Shown: positions 20,044 to 28,193, numbered from the stretch's first letter. The stretch is 64,000 bases of DNA from Comamonas sp. BIGb0124 (GCF_003752175.1 NZ_RJVF01000011.1:1-64000), one strand, 5' to 3'. Notes: a model not told the origin generated them from the letters alone. Translations and numbers: made by a program.

Positions 20044-21075
20044 TCAGGCCTCGGGCTGCAGGATGCGGGCATAGGTATCGGCGTCGACATTGCCGCCGCT
20101 GAGCACGACGGCCACGGTTTTTCCGCGCACATCGAGGCGGCCGGCCAGCAGCGCGGCCAGACCGACGGCACCGCCCGGTTCGACCACCAGCTTGAGCTCG
20201 GCGTAGGCCATGCGCATGGCTGCGGCCACTTCGTCGTCGGTGACCACCAGACTGCCCGACAGCAGGGCCCGGTTGACCGGGAAGGTGAGCTCGCCGGGAA
20301 TGGCGACCTGCAACGCATCGCACATCGACACCGCACCGGGTGCGTTGCGCTCGCGCTGCCCGGACTGCAGCGAACGGGCCAGTTCGTCGAAGCCCTGCGG
20401 CTCGACCGCATAGACAGCGGTTGCCGGGCTCAGCGCGCGCACGGCCGCGGCGACGCCGGCCACCAGCCCACCGCCGCTGCAGGCGGCCAGCACGGCGTCG
20501 GGCACCCGCCCGAGGGCCTGGCTCTGCTGCACGATCTCGAGGCCGACGGTGGCCTGCCCGGTCATGATGTACGGGTCGTCGTAGGGCGGCACGATGGTGG
20601 CGCCGGTCCGTGCGGCGATTTCCGCCCCCAGGGTCTCGCGGCTTTCATGCAGTCGGTCGTACAGCCGCACGGTGGCGCCGTTGCGGCGCGCACCGTCGAT
20701 CTTGGTCGACGGCGCGTCCGAGGGCATGAGGATGGTGGCGGGCATGTCCAGCAGCCGCGCCACGGCCGAGATCGCCAGCGCATGGTTGCCCGACGACCAG
20801 GCGACGACACCGCCGGCACGCTGCGCCGGCGTGAGCTGCAGCAGCCGGTTGCAGGCGCCGCGGAACTTGAAAGAGGCGGCCTGCTGCAGCACCTCGGCCT
20901 TGAACAGCACACGGGCACCGGTCAGCGCGTTGATGGCAGGGCTCTCGAGCAAGGGCGTGCGCACGGCGTGGCTGCGGATGCGCTCGGCCGCCGCTTCGAT
21001 GGCCGCCAGCGTCGGCGCCCCGAGTTCGTGCAGCAGGGCCGGCGCGGGCATGGGTGGCGTGAGGAGAGAAATCAT
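20044..21075 (-). CDS. PLP-dependent threonine/serine dehydratase or racemase-like enzyme
   Basis: This is a fold-type II PLP enzyme of the threonine dehydratase/serine racemase/threo-3-hydroxyaspartate ammonia-lyase group, 343 residues with no ACT regulatory domain. The PLP lysine is in 'ASFKFRG' (Lys70), the substrate loop is 'SSGNHA' (94-99), and the phosphate loop is 'SGGGL' (200-204). The reaction could be deamination of a hydroxy amino acid or racemisation, and sequence alone does not decide. It lies between the DUF1445 and DUF4392 genes in the operon, with spacers of 58-59 bp. ATG 21075 has no clear ribosome-binding site; ATG 21051 is an alternative. Confidence 0.87.
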   Translation of the reverse strand: MISLLTPPMPAPALLHELGAPTLAAIEAAAERIRSHAVRTPLLESPAINALTGARVLFKAEVLQQAASFKFRGACNRLLQLTPAQRAGGVVAWSSGNHALAISAVARLLDMPATILMPSDAPSTKIDGARRNGATVRLYDRLHESRETLGAEIAARTGATIVPPYDDPYIMTGQATVGLEIVQQSQALGRVPDAVLAACSGGGLVAGVAAAVRALSPATAVYAVEPQGFDELARSLQSGQRERNAPGAVSMCDALQVAIPGELTFPVNRALLSGSLVVTDDEVAAAMRMAYAELKLVVEPGGAVGLAALLAGRLDVRGKTVAVVLSGGNVDADTYARILQPEA

Positions 21076-21134
21076 GGCGATCGGACAGGCAAGAGGAGAA
21101 GTCGAATGAGGACGGGCGTGCGGGCCGGCTTGGG

Positions 21135-21929
21135 CTAGAGGGCGGCCAGTTGGCTGTTGCGGATGTCGGCGACCAGCATGTAGCCCGGCTTGTGCGTGAT
21201 GGCCAGCGGCGGCCTGGCCGAACGGATCGCCTGCTGCGGCGTGACGCCGCAGGCCCAGAACACCGGGATTTCGCCCTCGCGCATGTCGGCGGGCTGCCCG
21301 TAGTCGGGGCGGCTCAGATCGGCGATGCCGATTCTTGCGGGATCGCCCAGGTGCACCGGTGCGCCGTGCACGGCCGGAAACCGCGAGGTGACCTGGATGG
21401 CGCGGATCGCCTGGGCCGGCGTCATGGGGCGCATGCTCACCACCATGTTGCCGCCGAAGCGGCCGGCCGGCGTGTTGCGGATGCTGGTGTTGTACATCGG
21501 TACCGGGTGATCGTTCTCGATGTGACGCACGGGCACCAGCGCATCGATCAGCGCGGCCTCGAACGACAGCGAGCAGCCGATGACGAAACCCACCAGGTCG
21601 TCGCGCCACAGTTCGCCCAGGTCGGCGACCTCGCCGCTGAACTCGCCGTCGCGGAACACGCAGTACGCCGGCACGTCGTGCCGGAGATCGATGCCGGCTC
21701 CGAGCTCGGGCACGCTGGGATCGCCCGGCTCCGTCATGCCGATGACGGGGCACGATTTCGGGTTGAGCCGGCAGAAACGCAGGAACTCGTCGGCATAGTC
21801 GCGCGGCAGGATCGCCAGGTTGCCCTGGGCATGGCCGGGGGCCTGGCCCGCTGTGTGCGAGTGGAAGTCCTGCCGGCGGATGGCCCGGCGCAGATCCGCC
21901 GGTATCGGCCAGATGGAGGGAGCAGTCAT
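21135..21929 (-). CDS. DUF1445/UPF0317 putative hydro-lyase
   Basis: This 264-residue protein of the YcsI/UPF0317 family corresponds to the N-terminal half of animal DGLUCY. Conserved signatures are '[15 protein letters not shown]', '[11 protein letters not shown]', '[16 protein letters not shown]', '[14 protein letters not shown]' and '[12 protein letters not shown]'. Members occur next to 5-oxoprolinase or acetyl-CoA-carboxylase-like genes in many bacteria; a hydro-lyase activity is only a database assignment. It is the first gene of the operon, starting at ATG 21929, 168 bp from the divergent LysR gene. Confidence 0.9.
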   Translation of the reverse strand: MTAPSIWPIPADLRRAIRRQDFHSHTAGQAPGHAQGNLAILPRDYADEFLRFCRLNPKSCPVIGMTEPGDPSVPELGAGIDLRHDVPAYCVFRDGEFSGEVADLGELWRDDLVGFVIGCSLSFEAALIDALVPVRHIENDHPVPMYNTSIRNTPAGRFGGNMVVSMRPMTPAQAIRAIQVTSRFPAVHGAPVHLGDPARIGIADLSRPDYGQPADMREGEIPVFWACGVTPQQAIRSARPPLAITHKPGYMLVADIRNSQLAAL

Positions 21930-22011
21930 GTTCAAAGGTATCGGTCGTCGAGGAGGAATGCCCCAGACTTTAGAAACCGGCCCCCACACCGTCCATCCAG
22001 AAATATTGCCA

Positions 22012-22039
22012 GCGCATGTTCAAGAAAAGTGAACAGCGC
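22012..22039. promoter_or_regulatory. Probable LysR operator between DUF1445 and LysR genes
   Basis: The inverted repeat 'TGTTCA' - 7 bases - 'TGAACA' (22017-22035) is flanked by matching 'gcgc' arms with a one-base bulge. Its core 'tcaagaaaagtga' has the T-N11-A form expected of LysR sites. It sits 58 bp before the LysR start and 88 bp before the DUF1445 start, the usual place for autoregulation and operon control. Confidence 0.55.
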
Positions 22040-22097
22040 AGGCACCACGACCACCCGTTCGCCGCACCACGGTGAAGCACGCCAGACTCGACGCACC

Positions 22098-23063
22098 ATG
22101 AACAGCAGATTTCTCGAAACCTTCATCGCCCTGGCCCGTACGCCCCACCTCCGGCGCGTCGCCGAACGCATGCATGCAACGCCCGGTGCACTGTCGATGC
22201 GCATCCGCAGCCTGGAGCAGGAACTGGGCGTCGCGCTGTTCACGGCCGAGCAGAAATCGCTGGCCCTGACCGACGCGGGCCGGCGGCTGCAGCCGTACGC
22301 GCAGGCGGTGCTCAAGGCCGTCGAGGAACTGCGGCAGGCGGCACAGCCCCGCGACGCCGTGACCGGCCGGGTGCGTGTCGGGATGATGGAGACGGTGGTG
22401 CACACGCTGCTGCCCGATTTCGTGAAGGCCATGGGCGAGCAACTGCCGGGCGTCGAGCTGGACCTGTCGGTCGATCTCACGGTCAACCTGATCGAGAACC
22501 TGATGCGCGGCGAGCTCGATCTCATCCTGTGCGTGGGCCAGGAGCCGCGCAGCCCCTATGTGCTGGCCGAGAACCTGCTGAACCTCTCCATCCACTGGAT
22601 CGCGCGCAAGGACCTCGTCGACGCGCAGGATGCGCTGCGTCAGGTCTTCAGGCACCAGATCATGACCCAGATGAGCAACACCGCCCCCTACAACGCCGCG
22701 GTCAGCGTGATCCAGAAGCTGGCGGCCGACCAGGGCGTGCCCGCCACGCGTCTGCGCATCTCCAGTTCACCCTCGCTCGCCGCGCTGGTGGCCCTGGCGC
22801 GCGAAGGCCTGGGCGTGGCCGTCGTGCCGGGCCTGCTGGTGAAGGAACAGCTCGACCGCGGCGAGCTGGTGCAGTTGCCGCTGCCGACGCCGCAGCCGTT
22901 GACGATTGCGCAGTGGCACGCCCTCAATGCCAGCCCGGCCACGCTGTGCACGGCCGAGATCGTCCAGCAGGTGTGTGCCGCGTACTGCGCGCGCCACGCG
23001 CCGGGGGGCTGGATCGCCCTCGCGGACACGGGCATCCGCAGCGGCCCGGGATCGGGCCCCTGA
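22098..23063 (+). CDS. LysR-family regulator of the TRAP/D-glutamate-cyclase operon
   Basis: This is a 321-residue LysR-type activator/repressor. The helix-turn-helix is at about residues 18-40 ('LRRVAERMHATPGALSMRI'), followed by a type-2 periplasmic-binding-like effector domain. Start ATG 22098 is the first codon giving the normal N-terminus ('MNSRFLETFIALART'). It is divergent from the seven-gene operon, which is therefore its most likely target; the inducer would be the imported amino-acid derivative. The C-terminal 20 residues are Gly/Ser-rich and poorly conserved. Confidence 0.92.
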   Translation: MNSRFLETFIALARTPHLRRVAERMHATPGALSMRIRSLEQELGVALFTAEQKSLALTDAGRRLQPYAQAVLKAVEELRQAAQPRDAVTGRVRVGMMETVVHTLLPDFVKAMGEQLPGVELDLSVDLTVNLIENLMRGELDLILCVGQEPRSPYVLAENLLNLSIHWIARKDLVDAQDALRQVFRHQIMTQMSNTAPYNAAVSVIQKLAADQGVPATRLRISSSPSLAALVALAREGLGVAVVPGLLVKEQLDRGELVQLPLPTPQPLTIAQWHALNASPATLCTAEIVQQVCAAYCARHAPGGWIALADTGIRSGPGSGP

Positions 23064-23092
23064 GCCGGCCGCCGCGGCACAAGCCGGCAGAC

Positions 23093-23428
23093 TCAGTCTG
23101 CGCGGTCGGCCGGGCCGTTCTTCTGGCGGATCGCCAAAGCCACCCGCTCGAACAGGGTCTGGGGGGCCTCGACCTCGCGGTGGGCCATCGCGTAGGCCAG
23201 TTCGTCGGCATACAGGGCGAGTTCGGGATGGCCGAATCGCCGCGCATGCTCGCGCGCCACACGCATGATCTCGAGCGCATACTCTTCGTTCTCGGCCATC
23301 CACTCCGTATCCGTGACGCGGCCTGTGATCCGGCGCATCGACACGTGCAGGCGAGCGGCGATGGCCAGTCGATCTGCATCTGAAACGGCAGAAGAGGGCT
23401 GGGCGGGCGGCGGGGCGGACGGTGTCAT
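23093..23428 (-). CDS. Conserved hypothetical protein
   Basis: This small soluble protein of 111 residues (from ATG 23428) has a Pro/Ser-rich N-terminus and a helical core ('EYALEIMRVAREHARRFG', 'PELALYADELAYAMAHREV'). I do not recognise a characterised family. In-frame ATGs at 23461 and 23506 would lengthen it to 122 or 137 residues, and no ribosome-binding site decides between them. It is convergent with the LysR gene (29-bp gap). Strong codon bias and the well-formed helical core support a real gene; no function is proposed. Confidence 0.6.
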   Translation of the reverse strand: MTPSAPPPAQPSSAVSDADRLAIAARLHVSMRRITGRVTDTEWMAENEEYALEIMRVAREHARRFGHPELALYADELAYAMAHREVEAPQTLFERVALAIRQKNGPADRAD

Positions 23429-23569
23429 ACAGGCGTTGTCCGGCCTGTTTGCACAACTCATGCCAAGCCGGATCCGCCCATCACGCACCAAAAACGGGAA
23501 TGCCATTCACATCAGGGTTAGCCCTAGGCACCACCCCTGTGCGTGGCAATTAGAATCCTTGACACTCGA

Positions 23570-23724
23570 TCGGGTCATAAGCACATCACTGAATGTCATG
23601 TGCCCAGACCCGCAAAGCGAGGGTTAGAGGAGACATCAGCGAAACCAGAACAAGCTACTGACAAGCGCCGCCAACAGGCGCCCTCCCCTCCAGGCACCAC
23701 GGCGCTACGCCCTGGTGCTTTTTT
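23570..23724 (+). ncRNA. Candidate small RNA ending in strong terminator
   Basis: The 429-bp gap between the hypothetical gene and the Fur-like gene contains a strong plus-strand terminator with no protein gene before it. Just upstream are a 5-bp stem 'gcgcc/ggcgc' with a seven-base loop (23665-23681) and an unpaired C-rich tract 'CCCUCCCCUCC' (23681-23691) that could pair with Shine-Dalgarno sequences. The 5' end is uncertain: 'ttgaca' at 23559-23564 and 'tagaat' at 23551-23556 are promoter-like, but neither forms a complete -35/-10 pair. An untranslated leader of an unrecognised short peptide is the main alternative. Confidence 0.42.
23694..23724 (+). terminator. Intrinsic terminator (plus strand)
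   Basis: An 11-bp stem with one C-C mismatch ('gcaccacggcg'/'cgccctggtgc') and a CTA loop is followed by six T residues. No annotated gene ends within 600 bp upstream on this strand, which is the main reason to suspect a short non-coding transcript. Confidence 0.88.
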
Positions 23725-23857
23725 ATTGGCCGGTCCCTGCGCCGATCGGGCCCGGCGGCCACCGCCGACGACAGTGCCTGTTTCTGTTTTTCGTCAACTT
23801 TACCGAGACTTTGCCGCCTCTTGACCGCAGGATCACACGACGTGGCCCCCCGGCCAC

Positions 23858-24508
23858 ATGCGCGATACACAAGCCCCCGATCATGGGGCCATGGTTAAAC
23901 GATACTCGCCCCTCGCGGGCCAAGCCGCCCACCCGGCCCCTGCTGCCCGCCTGACCATGGATTGGGGCCAGCGCCCAGCCGAGCGCCAGGACGCCGGCAC
24001 CGCCGACGACCTCGGTCGCCAAGCCCGCCTGCAGACGGCACGCCGCCACTTGGCCAGCGCCAGGCTGCGTCCCACCCTGGCCCGGCTGTGCGCGCTCGAT
24101 GCGCTGCTCCAGCATCCCGATCTTCCCGTCTCCGTGCAGACGCTGTACATCAGGCTGTTCGAGGCCGGCTACAGCTGCTCGCTGGGAACGCTGTACCGCG
24201 CCGTCGGCGAACTGGCACGGCATGGTCTCGTGCAACGCGAGTGGGACACCGACGGCAACGGTCTGTACAGCCTCAAGCCCGATTCGAAAGGCCCACAGGG
24301 CATCCAGATCGTCTGCCGCGAGACACGCGAACGCCACGTCGTCCACGATCCGGCCCTGATGGCCCGGCTGGTTCGATCGGCCAAAGCCTGCGGGCTTCAG
24401 ATGGTGGACAGCGATGTCGTGATCGAGGTCCACTGCGCCCCCATCCCCGCATCGGCCCCCTCTCCGGCCTCGATGGCGGTCGAAGCGGGGCGGGTGGCAG
24501 CGGGCTGA
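23858..24508 (+). CDS. Fur-fold transcriptional regulator, atypical
   Basis: The protein is a 216-residue winged-helix protein of the Fur superfamily. The DNA-binding half is clear ('SVQTLYIRLFEAGYSCSLGT', then 'LYRAVGELARHGLV'), and the dimerisation half is degenerate. The usual metal-binding 'HHDH' motif and CxxC pair are missing ('GIQIVCRETRERHVV' instead), so it is unlikely to sense iron or zinc in the normal way. Other in-frame starts at 23891 and 23957 would remove a disordered N-terminus. It is convergent with mrdA (24-bp gap). No target site can be named. Confidence 0.72.
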   Translation: MRDTQAPDHGAMVKRYSPLAGQAAHPAPAARLTMDWGQRPAERQDAGTADDLGRQARLQTARRHLASARLRPTLARLCALDALLQHPDLPVSVQTLYIRLFEAGYSCSLGTLYRAVGELARHGLVQREWDTDGNGLYSLKPDSKGPQGIQIVCRETRERHVVHDPALMARLVRSAKACGLQMVDSDVVIEVHCAPIPASAPSPASMAVEAGRVAAG

Positions 24509-24532
24509 CGCGGCCGCAGCCGGGCCGCCGGC

Positions 24533-26482
24533 TCAATCGCCCGAGGCGATCGGCACCAGGGGAATGTCGGCTGCGGCGCGCGGCGTGCCGAGCGGCGGAC
24601 CGCCGCGTCCCTGCCGGACGGCGGCGATATCCTGCTCGGAAGGGTACTGGCCCAGCAGCGCATAGTCGAACACGCGCCGCACGATGGGCGCCGCGACCTG
24701 CGCGCCCCAGCCGGCGTTCTCGACGATGGCGGCCACCACCAGTTGCGGATTCTGCGCCGGCGCGAAGGCCAGATACAGGCCGTGGTCGCGCTGCCGCTCG
24801 GCCAGACGCTTGGCGTCGTAGCGGTCCTTCTGGCCGATGGTCACGGCCTGTGCCGTGCCGGTCTTGCCGCCGGAGGTGTAGCCGGCGCCGGCGAACACGC
24901 CGCGGCCCGTGCCGTCCGTCACCACGCTGACCATGCCGTCGAGCACGACCTGGATGTTCTGCTGCTTGTAGCCCAGATTGACCGGCGTTTCGAGCACCAC
25001 GGCCTCGGGCGCCTGGGCATGGGGACCCCGGACGGCCTTGACCAGGTGCGGCTTGTTCTGCAGTCCGTGATTGGCGACCGCGGCCATGGCGTTGGCCAGT
25101 TGCAGCATGGTGAAGTTGTTGTAGCCCTGGCCGATGCCCAGCGAGATGGTCTCGCCCGCGTACCAGCGTTTCTGCTCGGGCCGGCGATAGGTGTTGCGTT
25201 TCCATTCGGTGCTGGGCAACACGCCGCGCACCTCGCCGCCCAGGTCCAGCCCGGTGATCTGGCCGAAGCCCAGCGGTTTCATGAAATCGTGGATGGTGTC
25301 CACGCCCATGTCGTTGGCCAGCGAGTAGAAGTAGACATTGCTCGAACGCTGGATGGCGCGCCGCATGTCGACCGAGCCTGCCGCCTCGTGGCTGCGGAAG
25401 GTGTGGCCGCCGAAAGTCCACGAGCCGGTGTCGTTGACGACCATGCTGGCCCCGCGCTTGCCGGTTTCGAGCGCGGCCAGCGCCATGAAGGGCTTGTAGG
25501 TCGAGCCCGGCGGATAGGTGCCGCGCAGAGCCCGGTTGAGCAGGGGACGGTCGACCGACTCGTTGAGTTCCTTCCAGCTCTCGACGTCGATGCCGTCGAC
25601 GAAGAGGTTGGGGTCGAAGCTGGGCTTGCTCACCATGGCCAGCACTTCGCCGGTGCGGGGGTCGATGGCCACCAGCGCGCCGCGCCGGTCGCCGAACAGG
25701 TCCTCGACCAGCTTCTGCAGGCGGATATCGAGCGACAGCATGACGTCGTCGCCCGAGACCGCCGGCGTGGTCGAGAGGGTCCGCACCGCACGCCCCGAAG
25801 CCGAGGTCTCGACCTGCTCGATGCCGGTCGTGCCATGCAACTGGCGCTCGTAGCTCTGCTCGATGCCCAGCTTGCCGATGGATTCGGTGCCGCGGTAATT
25901 GCCGGCGTCGTCGGAATCCTCGATCCGCTCTTTTTCGGCCTCGTTGATGCGGCCGATGTAGCCGATCACGTGCCCGCCGAGTTCGCCGTAGGGGTAGGTG
26001 CGGAACAACCGCGCCTTGATCTCGACACCCGGGAAACGGTAGTTCTGGGCGGCCACGCGTGCCACTTCCTCGTCCGTCAGGCGGGTCTTGAGCGGCAGCG
26101 AAGCGAAGCTGCGCGACTCCGCGCGCAGTTGCCGGAAACGGCGGAGATCGCGCGGCGTGAGGGCCACCAGCTTGCCGAGCTCCGACAGCGTCTCGTCGAG
26201 GTTGGGCACATTGGAAGGCGTCACCTCGAGCGCATAGGCCGAATAGCTCGACGCCAGCACCACGCCGTTGCGGTCGAGGATGCGGCCGCGGTTGGGCACG
26301 ATGGGCAGCAGGCTGGTGCGGTTGCGCTCGGCGCGCGCATCCAGCGCGTCGTGCCGCGAGACCTGCAGCACCACCAGGCGGCCGACCAGCAGGGAAAAAC
26401 CCAGGATCACGACCAGCGCGGCCACCCACACCCGGCGCCGGAATCGCGTCAGGTCGGCTTCGACGTTCTTGAGTTCTGCCAT
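24533..26482 (-). CDS. mrdA: Penicillin-binding protein 2 (peptidoglycan transpeptidase)
   Basis: PBP2 is the elongasome transpeptidase that works with RodA and MreBCD in lateral wall synthesis. It is an inner-membrane protein with a single helix at about residues 17-40. A pedestal domain precedes the catalytic domain, which contains 'STYK' (327-330, Ser327), 'SSN' (380-382) and 'KTG' (540-542). The 649-residue length is normal. ATG 26482 gives the standard 'MAELKNVEADL' start, 20 bp after mreD. The gene usually following, rodA, is absent: the next gene is convergent, so rodA must lie elsewhere. Confidence 0.96.
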   Translation of the reverse strand: MAELKNVEADLTRFRRRVWVAALVVILGFSLLVGRLVVLQVSRHDALDARAERNRTSLLPIVPNRGRILDRNGVVLASSYSAYALEVTPSNVPNLDETLSELGKLVALTPRDLRRFRQLRAESRSFASLPLKTRLTDEEVARVAAQNYRFPGVEIKARLFRTYPYGELGGHVIGYIGRINEAEKERIEDSDDAGNYRGTESIGKLGIEQSYERQLHGTTGIEQVETSASGRAVRTLSTTPAVSGDDVMLSLDIRLQKLVEDLFGDRRGALVAIDPRTGEVLAMVSKPSFDPNLFVDGIDVESWKELNESVDRPLLNRALRGTYPPGSTYKPFMALAALETGKRGASMVVNDTGSWTFGGHTFRSHEAAGSVDMRRAIQRSSNVYFYSLANDMGVDTIHDFMKPLGFGQITGLDLGGEVRGVLPSTEWKRNTYRRPEQKRWYAGETISLGIGQGYNNFTMLQLANAMAAVANHGLQNKPHLVKAVRGPHAQAPEAVVLETPVNLGYKQQNIQVVLDGMVSVVTDGTGRGVFAGAGYTSGGKTGTAQAVTIGQKDRYDAKRLAERQRDHGLYLAFAPAQNPQLVVAAIVENAGWGAQVAAPIVRRVFDYALLGQYPSEQDIAAVRQGRGGPPLGTPRAAADIPLVPIASGD

Positions 26483-26501
26483 GGCGGTCGTGTGCGGGCG
26501 G

Positions 26502-27029
26502 TTACAGCGGGCGGTTGTCGTCCTGGTCGGGCGCACGCCGCTGCGGCGCCAGCAGGACCCACGAGACCATGGGCCACAGCACCGCCTCGGCCACGGGGGC
26601 CAGCATCACGTCCCAGCCCGGAAACAGGCCCGTGGCCACCAGTCCGGCCGCCAGCATCACCAGATGCGCCGCCAGAAACAGCGGAAACACATGCAGCGCC
26701 TGCTGGATCACGCCGTACCACAGGATACGGCGGCTGAGCACGGCCGCCAGAAAGGCCAGCAATGCGTAGGCCAGGGCATGCTGGCCCAGGATGGAGCCCT
26801 GGTGGATGTCCATCACCAGCCCGAGCGCAAAAGCCCCGGCCATGCCCATGCGGCCGGGCTGGTGCACGGCCCAGAACATCAGCACCACGGCCATGATGTC
26901 GGGCATCCACACGAGGCGGCCGAGCGGCAGCATGGCCAGCAGCAGCGCCAGCGCAAGGCTCAGCCAGATGAACCAGGCGCGCACCGGCAGCAGCAGGGTC
27001 TGTTTGTTGCGGGAGGTGTACATGGGCAT
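26502..27029 (-). CDS. mreD: Rod shape-determining protein MreD
   Basis: MreD is a small inner-membrane protein of the elongasome with about six hydrophobic segments, 175 residues. It shows the typical 'LFWAVHQPGRMGMAGAFALG' region in slightly varied form ('MFWAVHQPGRMGMAGA') and 'LVMDIHQGSILGQHAL'. Two adjacent ATGs (27029 and 27023) are possible; the first has 'ggaa' four bases upstream. It lies 13 bp after mreC and 20 bp before mrdA, within one operon. Confidence 0.93.
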   Translation of the reverse strand: MPMYTSRNKQTLLLPVRAWFIWLSLALALLLAMLPLGRLVWMPDIMAVVLMFWAVHQPGRMGMAGAFALGLVMDIHQGSILGQHALAYALLAFLAAVLSRRILWYGVIQQALHVFPLFLAAHLVMLAAGLVATGLFPGWDVMLAPVAEAVLWPMVSWVLLAPQRRAPDQDDNRPL

Positions 27030-27042
27030 CGGGTTCCGGGTG

Positions 27043-28080
27043 TCAGCGGGCGCCGGCAGGAGCAGCGGGGGCGGTGCGTGCCGCCGCCGCGGCGGGCGCG
27101 GTCCGCGCTGTGGCGGCGGGCGGCGGCGTGCCGTTTCCAGCCTGGGTCGACCCGGCCGGCGGAACAGGGTTCCCCGAAGCGGCATCCTGGGGTGCGGGCG
27201 CCTGCCCGACAGGCTCGTCGGGCCGCGTCAGCGGCGCCAGCACCATCACATGGCGCAGGCCGCGCAGATGGGCCTGGGGACGGGCATGGATGCGCAGGAA
27301 AGCCGAATCCGAACGCCGTTCGACCTGGATCACCTCGGCCACCGGCAGGCCCGGCGGGTAGATGCCGTCGATGCCGTTGGTGGTGAGCATGTCGCCCACC
27401 TGCACGTCGGCATCGTTCTGCACAAAACGCAGCTCCAGCGCACCGTCGGCCAGCAGGGCCGGGTTGCCATAGGCGATGGCACGCGAGCCGGTGCGCAGAT
27501 TCATCACCGGAATCACCATGTCCTGGTCGATCACCAGCGAAACCTCGCTGGTGAAGGGGTAGGCCCGCGTGACCTGTCCCAGCACGCCATGGGCGTCCAT
27601 GACGGGCGAGCCGGCGGAGATGCCCTGCAGGCTGCCCTTGTCGATGGTGACCCGGCGGGTATAGGGGTCGGCGGTGTCGTGGAGCACCTCGGCAGCCTGC
27701 GTCGTCGTCGTCAGCCGGGCGCGCAGGCCCAGCAGTTCGCGCAGGCGGGTGTTCTCGTCGAGCAGCGCCTCGGCCTGTGCGGCGCGCAGGGTCTGGGCCA
27801 TCAGGCGCTGCTCGGCCTGGGCCTGGGCGGCGTGCGCGTCCTCGAGCGAGCGGACGTAGGCCGTGCTGCTCTGCACGGCACGAACCGGCTTGAGCACGCT
27901 TTCCTGCAAGGGATAGAGCGCGGCAGCGACCACGGCGCGCAGGGGCTGCGTCACCTGGAACCGCGTATCGGCCACCATCAGGAAGACAGCCAGCGCAAAG
28001 CACACCAGCAACCGGACGAAGGCGGGTGTTTCCTGCTTGAAAAAGGATGGCGGACGGCGGTCCAGCGTGCCTAGCGGCAT
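27043..28080 (-). CDS. mreC: Rod shape-determining protein MreC
   Basis: MreC is the periplasmic scaffold that links MreB filaments to PBP2. It has 345 residues with a membrane helix near residues 20-40, a coiled coil at about 65-110 ('VRSLEDAHAAQAQAEQRL') and the beta-barrel domain. The last 70 residues form a Pro/Ala/Thr-rich tail ('TARTAPAAAAARTAPAAPAG') of low complexity, longer than in E. coli. The start ATG 28080 ('MPLGTLDRRPPSFFKQ') is the family-typical one. It is separated from mreB by a terminator-like element, so mreCD-mrdA may have its own promoter. Confidence 0.95.
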   Translation of the reverse strand: MPLGTLDRRPPSFFKQETPAFVRLLVCFALAVFLMVADTRFQVTQPLRAVVAAALYPLQESVLKPVRAVQSSTAYVRSLEDAHAAQAQAEQRLMAQTLRAAQAEALLDENTRLRELLGLRARLTTTTQAAEVLHDTADPYTRRVTIDKGSLQGISAGSPVMDAHGVLGQVTRAYPFTSEVSLVIDQDMVIPVMNLRTGSRAIAYGNPALLADGALELRFVQNDADVQVGDMLTTNGIDGIYPPGLPVAEVIQVERRSDSAFLRIHARPQAHLRGLRHVMVLAPLTRPDEPVGQAPAPQDAASGNPVPPAGSTQAGNGTPPPAATARTAPAAAAARTAPAAPAGAR

Positions 28081-28138
28081 GTCATGCCCTTCAAAACCGG
28101 CGATGGCTGCCGGATCCAACGACAGCGCTCAACGACAA

Positions 28139-28165
28139 GGGCGCAGCTGCCAGCAGCCTGCGCCC
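28139..28165 (-). repeat. 8-bp GC-rich inverted repeat upstream of mreC
   Basis: The arms 'gggcgcag' and 'ctgcgccc' enclose an 11-base spacer. It lies 59 bp before the mreC start, in the mreB-mreC spacer. It could be a regulatory hairpin in the mreC leader; no known family was recognised. Confidence 0.5.
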
Positions 28166-28193
28166 AGGGTCGCGCACAGACGGCCGCGCGACG

